DNA of 41,516 bases from Nonomuraea guangzhouensis (lineage in GTDB: Bacteria > Actinomycetota > Actinomycetes > Streptosporangiales > Streptosporangiaceae): positions 1 to 41,516 of the forward strand of contig NZ_JAHKRM010000058.1 of assembly GCF_019396345.1 (NCBI RefSeq), given 5' to 3'. Under the pieces are notes generated by a model that did not search any database, was not told the DNA's origin, and worked only from the letters and a program-made list of their open reading frames with translations. Position numbers and translations under genes: made by a program. Shown here piece after piece: positions 22,208 to 30,328 of the stretch. Every line of letters begins with the position of its first letter. Within the stretch, counting starts at the first letter, position 1.

Positions 22208-25200
22208 GTGGAATCTAGTGTTGTGAGTGCTCAGACCTGGCGGTTGGTGCGGCGTGGGCGCGGGGGACCCGTGGCGGCCCCTGTGCTCGATGAGCACCAG
22301 CGTGCCGTGGTTCAGCACCGACGCGGACCGCTGCTCGTCCTGGCCGGTCCCGGCACCGGGAAGACCACCACGATCGTCGAGAGCGTGGTCGACCGGATCG
22401 AGCGACGCGGGCAGGATCCCGAACGCGTACTCATCCTGACATACAGCCGCAAGGCGGCCGGTGAGCTGCGGGAACGGGTCACCGGGCGGTTGCGCCGCAC
22501 GACCAGGACCCCGCTGGCGCTCACCTTCCACAGCTACGCCTACGCGCTGCTGCGGCGGGAAGCGGTGCTGGCCGGTGAGGCGCCGCCGCGGCTGCTCACC
22601 GGGCCCGAGCAGCTGCTGGAGATCCGGCGGCTGCTGCACGGCGAGCTGGAGGACGGCGCCAGGGAATGGCCGGTCGCGTTGCGCGAGCCGCTCAAGACGC
22701 GCGGGTTCGCCGAGGAGCTGCGCGACTTTCTGTCCCGCGCGGGCGAGCGCGGGCTCAGCGGCGAACGGCTGCAGGAGCTCGGCAGGCAGTACGGCAAGGC
22801 GGACTGGGTGGCGGTCGGCCGGTTCCTGGAGCGGTACGAGGTGCGCTTCGACCTCGATCCCGAGCCGGCGCTCGACTACGCCGAGTTGATCAGGGCGGCG
22901 GCGGGCGTGCTCGCCGACCCGGAGGTGCGCCGGAGGGAACGCGCGGCGCACGACGTGATCTTCGTGGACGAATACCAGGACACAGATCCGGCGCAGGAGT
23001 TCCTGCTGCGGCAGTTGGCCGGTGACGGGCGCGACCTGATCGCGGTGGGTGACCCGGACCAGTCGATCTACGGGTTCCGGGGGGCCGATGTGCGGGGGAT
23101 CCTGGGGTTCCCGCAGCGGTTTCCGACCCGTGACGGGCGGGACGCGCCGGTGGTGGCGCTGCGGGTGTGCCGCCGGAGCGGCGCCGATCTCCTGACGGCC
23201 TCCAGACGGGTGGCCGACCGCCTGCCCGCGGCCCCGACCCCCGACGCCGTCACGGCCGGCTCGCCGGCCTCCGACGCTGTCACGTCCGCGGCGCCGACCC
23301 CCGACACTGCTACGCCCACGGAGCGGCGCTCGCACGGGCATCGGGAGTTGCTGTCGCTGCCCGAGATGGAGGCCGGCGAGGTGCGGGTGCTGCTGGCCGA
23401 CAGCACCAGCCAGGAGGCGGCCGTCGTCGCCGACACGCTGCGCCGGGCCCACCTGATCGACGGCGTGCCCTGGCACCGGATGGCGGTGCTCGTCCGGTCG
23501 GCGACCCGTCAGGTGCCGTTGCTGCGGCGCGCCCTGGTCGGCGCGGGCGTGCCGACGATGGTGGCCGGCGACGAGGTGCCGATCGCGCAGGAGCCCGGGG
23601 TACGCCCGCTGCTGACGATGCTCAGGGTCGCCATCGACGCGGCCGAACTCGACGAGGGCGTGGCCGAGGAACTCCTGACCGGCCCCCTCGGCGGCACCGA
23701 CATGATCGGCGTACGACGCCTGCGGCGGGCACTGAAGATCGCCGAAAACGAGGCGATGGCCGCACCAGGAGACGAGACGACGGCCGAGCCGCAGGACGAA
23801 GACGAGGGCGAGGGCGAGGTCACGGAGACGACGGACGACGACGCCGAGCAGCCGCCGCCCCCGTACTCTTCCCTCCAAGCACGCACGTCCGGAGAACTGC
23901 TGGTCGCGGCCATAAAGGACACGCGTGAGCTGACCCGGATAGAGCCCCACATAGCCCTCCCCGCCGAACGCGTCGCCAGGCTGCTCGCCGCGGCCCGCCA
24001 GGCCGTACGCGACCACGCCGGCGCCGAGGAGGTCCTGTGGGCCGTCTGGCACGAGAGCGGCCTGGCCGAGAAGTGGACCGAGCTCAGCCTGTCCGGCGGG
24101 GCCAGGGGGGCACAGGCCGACCGGGATCTCGACGCCGTGGTCGCCCTGTTCGACCACGCCGCCCGGTTCGTGGACCGGATGCCCAAGGCGGGCCCCGAGG
24201 TGTTCCTGGACGACCTGGCCGCGCAGGAGATCCCCGGTGACACGCTGGCCGAGCGGGCGCCCGACGGCGACGCCGTCCGGGTGCTGACCGCCCACCGGTC
24301 CAAGGGCCTGGAGTGGGACGTGGTGGTGGTCGCGGGCGTGCAGGAGGGCGTGTGGCCCGATCTGCGGCTGCGCGGCTCGATGCTGGGCGTGGAGGACCTC
24401 GTCGAGCTGGTCGAGGGCGGGCAGCCGAACGCGGCGTCGCTGGCCTCCAAGCTGCTGGCCGAGGAGCGGCGGCTGTTCTACGTGGCCGCCACCCGCGCCC
24501 GGCGCCGGCTGGTCGTCACGGCCGTCGGTGGGGAGGACACCGACGAGAGGCCGTCCAGGTTCCTCAGCGAGCTCATGCCGGGCGCCGTCGAGGCCGCCAC
24601 GGTGGACGACAGGGCGCGGTGGCTGAACATGTCCGCGCTCGTGGCGGACCTCCGCAGCGCAGTGACCGATCCCACTAAATCGGCAAAAATCCGGGGCAAG
24701 GCCGCCCACCAGCTCGCCCGCCTGGCCGCGGCCGGAGTCCAGGGCGCCCACCCCAACGACTGGTACGCCCTCACCACCATGACCGACGACCGCCCCCTGA
24801 GCTGGCCCGACGACATCGTCAGGATCTCGCCCTCAGCGGTCGAGAGCTTCACCAAGTGCGGCCTGAGATGGCTGCTGGAGACGGCGGTCGGCGCCGCGGG
24901 CACCAGTTCGGCCCAGGGCCTCGGCACGGTCATCCACGCGCTGGCCGTGCTCGCCGCCACCGACCTGCCCAGCGAGGACCTGCTCGGCAAGCGCCTGGAC
25001 GACATCTGGAACGAGCTCGACTTCGGCGGCGTCTGGTTCAACCGCAAGCAGCGCCAGGTGGCCGAACAGATGATCACCAAGTTCTGGCGCTGGCACCAGG
25101 AGAACCCCCGCGAGCTCGTCGCGCTCGAAGAGGCGTTCACCGCCACGGTCTCCGAAGGCGTGCAGATCAAGGGCCGGGTGGACCGCGTCGAGCGCGACTC

Positions 25201-25576
25201 GGAGAACCGCGCGGTGATCATCGACCTCAAGACCGGCAGCGCGAAGCCCAAGGCGGTCGAGCTCGACCGCCACCCGCAGCTCGGCGTCTACCAGCTCGCC
25301 GCGCTGCTCGGCGCGTTCGCCAGGCACGGCATGACGGAGCCGGGCGGCGCCGCGCTGGTCCAGGTCGGCAAGGCGGCGGGCAAGCACGACGCGCTGGAGC
25401 AGCAGCAGGGCGCGCTGGCCGAGGACAAGAACCCCGGCTGGGCCAAGGACCTGGTCGACACCGTGGCGATCGGCATGTCGGGCCCGTTCTTCCAGGCCAA
25501 GGTGAACGACGGCTGCCGCACCTGCGCGGCCAGATCCAGCTGCCCCGTCAACGACAACGGGGGACAGGTGTGCTGA
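22208..25576 (+). CDS. adnA: AdnA: helicase-nuclease subunit of the AdnAB end-resection complex
   Basis: A 1122-residue UvrD-like SF1 motor with a C-terminal RecB-family nuclease. With AdnB it resects double-strand ends for recombination in actinobacteria. Motifs: Walker A AGPGTGKTT near residue 46, ILTYSRKAA, FVDEYQDTDPAQE (motif II), GDPDQSIYGFRGAD (III), a degenerate ALRVCRRSG in place of motif IV, TAHRSKGLEWD (V) and VAATRARRRL (VI). The nuclease shows IIDLKTGS. The cysteines KCGLRW and C-x2-C-x5-C near the end fit the Fe-S cluster of AdnA. Two low-complexity inserts are unusual: Pro/Ala/Thr/Asp repeats near residue 345 and an acidic stretch near 530. The start is GTG at 22208 or 22223. 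Its 3' end overlaps adnB by 7 bp. Confidence 0.93.
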   Translation: MESSVVSAQTWRLVRRGRGGPVAAPVLDEHQRAVVQHRRGPLLVLAGPGTGKTTTIVESVVDRIERRGQDPERVLILTYSRKAAGELRERVTGRLRRTTRTPLALTFHSYAYALLRREAVLAGEAPPRLLTGPEQLLEIRRLLHGELEDGAREWPVALREPLKTRGFAEELRDFLSRAGERGLSGERLQELGRQYGKADWVAVGRFLERYEVRFDLDPEPALDYAELIRAAAGVLADPEVRRRERAAHDVIFVDEYQDTDPAQEFLLRQLAGDGRDLIAVGDPDQSIYGFRGADVRGILGFPQRFPTRDGRDAPVVALRVCRRSGADLLTASRRVADRLPAAPTPDAVTAGSPASDAVTSAAPTPDTATPTERRSHGHRELLSLPEMEAGEVRVLLADSTSQEAAVVADTLRRAHLIDGVPWHRMAVLVRSATRQVPLLRRALVGAGVPTMVAGDEVPIAQEPGVRPLLTMLRVAIDAAELDEGVAEELLTGPLGGTDMIGVRRLRRALKIAENEAMAAPGDETTAEPQDEDEGEGEVTETTDDDAEQPPPPYSSLQARTSGELLVAAIKDTRELTRIEPHIALPAERVARLLAAARQAVRDHAGAEEVLWAVWHESGLAEKWTELSLSGGARGAQADRDLDAVVALFDHAARFVDRMPKAGPEVFLDDLAAQEIPGDTLAERAPDGDAVRVLTAHRSKGLEWDVVVVAGVQEGVWPDLRLRGSMLGVEDLVELVEGGQPNAASLASKLLAEERRLFYVAATRARRRLVVTAVGGEDTDERPSRFLSELMPGAVEAATVDDRARWLNMSALVADLRSAVTDPTKSAKIRGKAAHQLARLAAAGVQGAHPNDWYALTTMTDDRPLSWPDDIVRISPSAVESFTKCGLRWLLETAVGAAGTSSAQGLGTVIHALAVLAATDLPSEDLLGKRLDDIWNELDFGGVWFNRKQRQVAEQMITKFWRWHQENPRELVALEEAFTATVSEGVQIKGRVDRVERDSENRAVIIDLKTGSAKPKAVELDRHPQLGVYQLAALLGAFARHGMTEPGGAALVQVGKAAGKHDALEQQQGALAEDKNPGWAKDLVDTVAIGMSGPFFQAKVNDGCRTCAARSSCPVNDNGGQVC

Positions 25577-28500
25577 ACCCGGTCGAGCTGGCCGAGAAGC
25601 TCGGCATCCTGCCCCCCACCCCCGAACAGTCCCGCGTCATCGAGGCCCCGCTCGAACCCATGGTCGTCATGGCCGGAGCGGGCTCGGGCAAGAGCGAGAC
25701 CATGGCAGGACGGGTGGTCTGGCTGGTGGCCAACGGCCTGGTCAAGCCCGAGAACGTGCTCGGCCTGACGTTCACCCGCAAGGCCGCCGCCGAGCTGGCC
25801 ACCCGGGTCCGCGAACGCCTCAACGGCCTGGCCGAGGCGGGCCTGGTCGAACCCGCGCTGCTCGACAACGAACCGACCGTCTCCACCTACCACGCCTACG
25901 CCGCGCGCCTGGTCACCGACCACGCCCTGCGCGAGGCCCTCGAACCCACCATGCGCCTGGTCACGCCCGCCGTCTCGTGGCAGCTCGCGTCCAGGGTGGT
26001 GGCGATGTACGACGGGCCGATGGACAAGATCGAGCTCGGCCCGCCATCCGTCACGGCCGCCGTCCTGGAGCTCGCGGGCGAGCTGTCCGAGCACCTGCGC
26101 ACCGCCTCCGACGTGCGGCGGGTGGGTGAGTGGCTCGATGAGAGATACGCCGGGCTGAGCGGCCGTACGACGCTGGCCCAGCGCAAGCCGATCAACGTCC
26201 AGGCCGCGCGGAGGCAGCTCCTGCCCCTGGTCGAGGCGTACGAGCGGCTCAAGCGTGCCCGGGAGGTCATCGACTACGGCGACCAGATGTCGCTGGCCGC
26301 CCGGATCGCCGCCCGCCACAAGGAGGTCGGCGAGATCGAGCGGTCCCGCTTCTCCGTGGTGCTGCTCGACGAGTACCAGGACACCAGTCACGCCCAGCTC
26401 GTGCTGCTCAGATCCCTGTACGCGGGCGGCCACCCGGTCACCGCCGTGGGCGATCCCTGCCAGTCCATCTACGGCTGGCGCGGCGCCTCGGCGGGCAACT
26501 TGCGACGGTTCGCCCAGGACTTCCGGACCGGCTCCGGCGACCTGGCCCCGGTACGACAGCTCAGCGTCAGCTTCCGCAACGGCGACCGGGTCCTCGACGT
26601 CGCCGCCCGCGTCCAGCTGCCCCTCCGCATGGAGGCCCGCGAGGTGCCGGTCCTGGTCCCCGGCGCCAACCGCGTCGACCGGGGACGTGTCACCTGCGCC
26701 TTCCACGAGACCGCGGAGGACGAGGCGAAGTGGATCGCCGACGGCATCCACAAGATCCTCGGCCAGGAGGTCGCACCCGACGGGCTGCCCTGGGGCGAGA
26801 AGGAACGCAAGAAGACGCTCGCCGTACAACCTCAGGACGTGGCGATTCTCGCGCGTAAGCGGTCGCAGTTCGCCGCGCTGCGCAGAGCGCTCGAAGAGCG
26901 CGACATCCCGGTCGAAGTGGTCGGTCTCGGCGGGCTGCTGACCGTGCCCGAGGTCAACGACATCGTCGCCACGCTCCGGGTCCTCTACGATCCGACCGCC
27001 GGTGACGCCCTGGCCAGGCTGCTGGCCGGGCCGCGCTGGCGGATCGGGCCCGCCGACCTGCGGGTGCTCGGCGAGTACGCCAGGGAGCTGACCCGCGAGG
27101 CCCGCGAGACGCGCCGCGAACAGGACCCGCTCGACCAGGTGGTCGCCGACCTGGCGGAGGAGCGTGGCAGCCTGATCGACGCGCTCGACGAGCTGCCGGA
27201 CCGGGAGGCGTGGCTGGAGTCGTTCTCGCCGCTGGCCAGGACCAGGCTCGTCGCGCTGGCGTACGAGCTGCGGCAGCTCAGAGCGCACACCGCGCAGCCG
27301 CTCCCGGACCTGATCACCGAGGTCGAACGGCGGCTGGGCCTCGACATCGAGGTGGCGGCCCGAGGCGGCACCGTCAGCGCCTTCGCCGCCCGGGCCGACC
27401 TCGACGCCTTCCAGGACGCGGCCTCCCGGTTCGCCGGCGACGCGGAGGATCCGACGCTCGGCGCGTTCCTGGCCTACCTGCAGGCGGCCGAGAGCGAGGA
27501 GTTCGGGCTGGAGGCCGGGCGGGTCGGCGAGAGCAACAGCGTCAAGCTGATGACCGTGCACGCCTCCAAGGGCCTGGAGTGGCCGATCGTGGTCGTGCCC
27601 GGACTGTCGCAGCTGGTCAGCTCGAAGGGGACGATCGCGACCGGCAGCATGTTCCCCGCGACACCGGTCATGAACAGTCGCTGGACCGAGAACCCACGCA
27701 AGCTCCCCTACCCGCTCCGCGGCGACGCCGCCGACCTGCCGCGGCTGACCGGGCTCACCAAGGAGGAGCTGGCCGCGTTCGACGAGAGCTGCCGCGACCG
27801 CGACCTGATGGAGGAGCGGCGGCTGGCCTACGTGGCCGTCACCCGGGCCCACTACCACCTGATCGCCTCCGGTTACCGCTGGGGGAGCGCTTCCAAGCCG
27901 CTGGAGCCGTCGGACTTCCTGCTGGAGATCCGCGACACCAGTGACCGGGTCGCGTTCTGGGCGCCGGAGCTCGCGGCCGGGGTGACCAACCCGCTGCTGG
28001 CCGAGCCTGCCGAGGCCGTGTGGCCGGTCACGCCGGAGGGCCTGCGCTACGAGTCGGTGCTGGACGGCGCGCGCCTGGTCGAGGACGCGCTGGCGGGCAC
28101 GCTCGCCCCCGCCGAGGACGAGACGCTGCGCGCCTTCGAGCAGGAACGCGTCCGCGCCTGGGAACGCGACACCGACCTGCTGCTCCGCGAACGCGAGCTG
28201 CACCGCAGGCGCGCCTCCACCACCGTCGAGCTGCCCTCGAAGCTGACCGTGTCGTCACTGGTCACGCTGGCGGCCGACGCCCGCGAGCTGGCCCGCAGGA
28301 TCCGCCGTCCCGTCCCGGTCAAGCCCGCGCCGCTGGCCCGCCGCGGCACGTCGTTCCACAAGTGGCTGGAGACGCGCTGGGACCAGCAGCGCCTGCTCGA
28401 CGACTTCGACCTCGACCTGGTGGACGAGCCGGAAGAGGCCGACGTACGGCTGGCGGAGCTGCAGGAACGCTTCGAGGAGAGCGAATGGGCCGGGCGCCGG

Positions 28501-28824
28501 CCGTTCGACCTCGAGGTGCCGTTCGAGACGATGATCGCCGACCGGCTGGTGCGCGGCCGGATGGACGCCGTCTTCGAGCTGCCCGACGGGCGCTACGAGG
28601 TCGTCGACTGGAAGACCGGCGCGCCGCCGCGCGGCAAGGCCGCCCGCGCCGCCTCGGTGCAGCTGGCCGCCTACCGGCTGGCCTGGTCGCACCTGGCGGC
28701 GGTGCCGCTGGAGCGGGTGGGGGCGGCCTTCCACTATGTCCGGGCGAACCAGACCGTACGCCCGGTGGACCTCCTCGACGCCGACGGCCTGGTCGCCCTC
28801 ATCGAGGCCGTCCCCGTCTCGTAG
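25570..28824 (+). CDS. adnB: AdnB: lead motor helicase-nuclease subunit of AdnAB
   Basis: A 1084-residue SF1 helicase with a C-terminal nuclease, the partner of AdnA. The N-terminus (VELAEKLGILPPTPEQSRVI) and Walker A VMAGAGSGKSETMAGRVVWL match the mycobacterial AdnB pattern. Other motifs are GLTFTRKAAAELATRVRERL (Ia), LLDEYQDTSHAQ (II), GDPCQSIYGWRGAS (III), SVSFRNG (IV), TVHASKGLEWPIVVVP (V) and VAVTRAHYHL (VI). The nuclease is marked by FDLEVPFETMI, GRMDAVFEL and YEVVDWKTG near the end. No Fe-S cysteine set is seen, as expected for AdnB. The GTG at 25570, after GGGGGA, overlaps the adnA stop by 7 bp. The open frame extends upstream inside adnA, but that part is a shadow. Confidence 0.93.
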   Translation: MLNPVELAEKLGILPPTPEQSRVIEAPLEPMVVMAGAGSGKSETMAGRVVWLVANGLVKPENVLGLTFTRKAAAELATRVRERLNGLAEAGLVEPALLDNEPTVSTYHAYAARLVTDHALREALEPTMRLVTPAVSWQLASRVVAMYDGPMDKIELGPPSVTAAVLELAGELSEHLRTASDVRRVGEWLDERYAGLSGRTTLAQRKPINVQAARRQLLPLVEAYERLKRAREVIDYGDQMSLAARIAARHKEVGEIERSRFSVVLLDEYQDTSHAQLVLLRSLYAGGHPVTAVGDPCQSIYGWRGASAGNLRRFAQDFRTGSGDLAPVRQLSVSFRNGDRVLDVAARVQLPLRMEAREVPVLVPGANRVDRGRVTCAFHETAEDEAKWIADGIHKILGQEVAPDGLPWGEKERKKTLAVQPQDVAILARKRSQFAALRRALEERDIPVEVVGLGGLLTVPEVNDIVATLRVLYDPTAGDALARLLAGPRWRIGPADLRVLGEYARELTREARETRREQDPLDQVVADLAEERGSLIDALDELPDREAWLESFSPLARTRLVALAYELRQLRAHTAQPLPDLITEVERRLGLDIEVAARGGTVSAFAARADLDAFQDAASRFAGDAEDPTLGAFLAYLQAAESEEFGLEAGRVGESNSVKLMTVHASKGLEWPIVVVPGLSQLVSSKGTIATGSMFPATPVMNSRWTENPRKLPYPLRGDAADLPRLTGLTKEELAAFDESCRDRDLMEERRLAYVAVTRAHYHLIASGYRWGSASKPLEPSDFLLEIRDTSDRVAFWAPELAAGVTNPLLAEPAEAVWPVTPEGLRYESVLDGARLVEDALAGTLAPAEDETLRAFEQERVRAWERDTDLLLRERELHRRRASTTVELPSKLTVSSLVTLAADARELARRIRRPVPVKPAPLARRGTSFHKWLETRWDQQRLLDDFDLDLVDEPEEADVRLAELQERFEESEWAGRRPFDLEVPFETMIADRLVRGRMDAVFELPDGRYEVVDWKTGAPPRGKAARAASVQLAAYRLAWSHLAAVPLERVGAAFHYVRANQTVRPVDLLDADGLVALIEAVPVS

Positions 28825-28857
28825 GGCCCGCCTTCTTCCGCTCCCCTGATGGCACCC

Positions 28858-29160
28858 CCGCCACGACGGGCGTCTTCGTCTGCTCCTCCGAAGGGGGTAC
28901 TCCTTCAAAGGACCTCCGCCACGACGGGCGTCTTCGTCTGCTCCTCCGAAGGGGGTACTCCTTCAAAGGACCTCCGCCACGACGGGCCGTCTTCGTCTGC
29001 TCCTCCGAAGGGGGTACTCCTTCAAAGGACCTCCGCCACGACGGGCCGTCTTCGTCTGCTCCTCCGGAGGGGGTACTCCTTCAAAGGACCTCCGCCACGA
29101 CGGGCCGTCTTCGTCTGCTCCTCCGGAGGGGGTACTTCTCCAAAGGACCTCCGCCACGAC
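28858..29160. repeat. Tandem repeat, five units of 58/59 bp plus a partial sixth
   Basis: Units start at 28858, 28916, 28974, 29033 and 29092; a sixth breaks off after the first ~10 bases at 29151. Units 1 and 2 are identical (58 bp). Units 3-5 carry one extra C (GGGCCGTC, 59 bp). Units 4-5 have CCGGAGG for CCGAAGG, and unit 5 has further changes. Each unit has small hairpins (AAGG..CCTT, CCTTCAAAGG). Unit lengths are not multiples of three, so the array is non-coding. It fills the gap between the convergent adnB and siderophore genes; 28825-28857 and 29161-29203 hold nothing recognisable. Confidence 0.92.
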
Positions 29161-29203
29161 GTACCGGCACAGGGATCGAGACGGTCGTGTGAAGGGCCCG
29201 TCC

Positions 29204-30310
29204 CTAGTCCCGCAGGTAGTGGAAGCCTGGCTTGGGGTGCATCAGGAAGTCGTGGTGGGAGATGTTCCAGGCATAGGCCCCGGCCATCTCGAACACCACC
29301 GTGTCCCCCACCCGCACCGAAGTCACGATTTTTCGGGCGAAAACGTCTTTCGGGGTGCACAGTTGGCCGACCACGGTCACCGGCTCGTCCGTCAGGGCGG
29401 GGCCGTCGCCGGTGGGCAGCACGGTGAAGGGCTGGTCGTGGCCCTTGGTGACAGGAGTGCGCAGGTGATGCGTGCCGCCCAGCACGATCGCGTACGCCTC
29501 CCCGCGCACCCGCTTCACATCCACGACCTTCGTGACGTAGTAGCCGCAGTACGCGGTCAGCGCCCGGCCCGGCTCGACCCGCACCCGCTGCCCGGCCCGG
29601 CGCAGCGCCGCCAGACCGGCGCCATAGGCCCGCCAGTCGAACCGGGACTCCGGCGAGGCGTAGGAGACGGCCATGCCGCCGCCCAGGTTGACCTCGTCGT
29701 GCTCGGTGTCCAGCAGCGTCCCGGCCAGCCGCAGCAGGCTCGGCGCGTCCAGGCCGCTGGCCAGGTGGCTGTGCAGGCCGCGCAGGCGTACGCGGTCGGT
29801 GAAGAGCGGCAGGCACTCGCGTACGCCTGCCTCGTCCATGCCGAACGGCCCGCTCATCGTCAGCGCGGCGCCCTCGACCGGCAGGTCCGGGTTGAGGCGG
29901 AGCAGGACGTCGGCCTCGCGGCCGGTGGCGAGCAGCCGGCGCAGCTCGTTGGGCGACTCGACGTGCAGGCGGTGGCAGGGCAGGCGCAGCTCGGCGTCGG
30001 TCTTGCCGGGGCCGCCGAGGGCCAGCGGCTTGCCGGGCAAGAGGGCCGACACGTGGGCGTGCTCGCCGCCGGAGGACACCTCGAAGCCGTCCACGTGCTC
30101 GGCCAGCGTCTGGAGCAGCTCGGCGGCCGGATTGGCCTTGACGGCGTAGTACAGCTCGATGCCGGGCAGCGCCTGACGTACCCCTGAGGCGTGCTCGTGC
30201 AGCGCGGGCAGGTCGTAGACGTAGGCGGGCACGTCACCGAGCCGCAGGGCGGCCTCGCGGATTCTCGGGGTGATCACGCGAACGGGTTGGCGATCTCTCG
30301 GCGTGATCAC
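29204..30310 (-). CDS. PLP-dependent type III decarboxylase of an NIS siderophore pathway (PvsE/SbnH-like)
   Basis: A fold-type III (DapDC/ornithine decarboxylase-like) enzyme that probably decarboxylates an amino-acid-derived siderophore intermediate. The PLP lysine is in YYAVKANP; the phosphate-binding Gly loop is NLGGGMAVSY; EPGRALTAYCG and CTPKDVFA complete the active site across the dimer. Length is 368 aa from GTG at 30310, which overlaps the upstream stop (GTGA). GTG at 30277 (357 aa) is the alternative, because the junction has been duplicated in frame. It is the last gene of the siderophore operon, in the position of PvsE in the vibrioferrin operon. Confidence 0.85.
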   Translation of the reverse strand: MITPRDRQPVRVITPRIREAALRLGDVPAYVYDLPALHEHASGVRQALPGIELYYAVKANPAAELLQTLAEHVDGFEVSSGGEHAHVSALLPGKPLALGGPGKTDAELRLPCHRLHVESPNELRRLLATGREADVLLRLNPDLPVEGAALTMSGPFGMDEAGVRECLPLFTDRVRLRGLHSHLASGLDAPSLLRLAGTLLDTEHDEVNLGGGMAVSYASPESRFDWRAYGAGLAALRRAGQRVRVEPGRALTAYCGYYVTKVVDVKRVRGEAYAIVLGGTHHLRTPVTKGHDQPFTVLPTGDGPALTDEPVTVVGQLCTPKDVFARKIVTSVRVGDTVVFEMAGAYAWNISHHDFLMHPKPGFHYLRD

Positions 30311-30328
30311 GCGAGCGGGTTCGCGATC
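30264..30328. repeat. 33-bp-spaced direct repeat duplicating a gene junction
   Basis: A ~32-bp sequence (CTCGG.GTGATCACGCGA.CGGGTT.GCGATC) occurs at 30264-30295 and 30297-30328 with about three mismatches. The offset of 33 bp is exactly 11 codons. Each copy contains an overlapping stop/start (GTGA on the minus strand) for the synthetase/decarboxylase boundary. Confidence 0.8.

Noticed and set aside
22139..24751. An 870-residue open frame antisense to adnA.
   Set aside because: It mirrors adnA, has Arg/Gly/His-rich composition without any motif, and adnA is fully supported. Long antisense frames are common at this GC content.
28858..29160. Possible CRISPR array.
   Set aside because: The units are directly contiguous, with no unique spacers and no cas genes.
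28020..29192. A 390-residue plus-strand frame running from adnB through the tandem repeats.
   Set aside because: The first part is an out-of-frame shadow of adnB, and the repeat period of 58/59 bp shifts frame in each unit.
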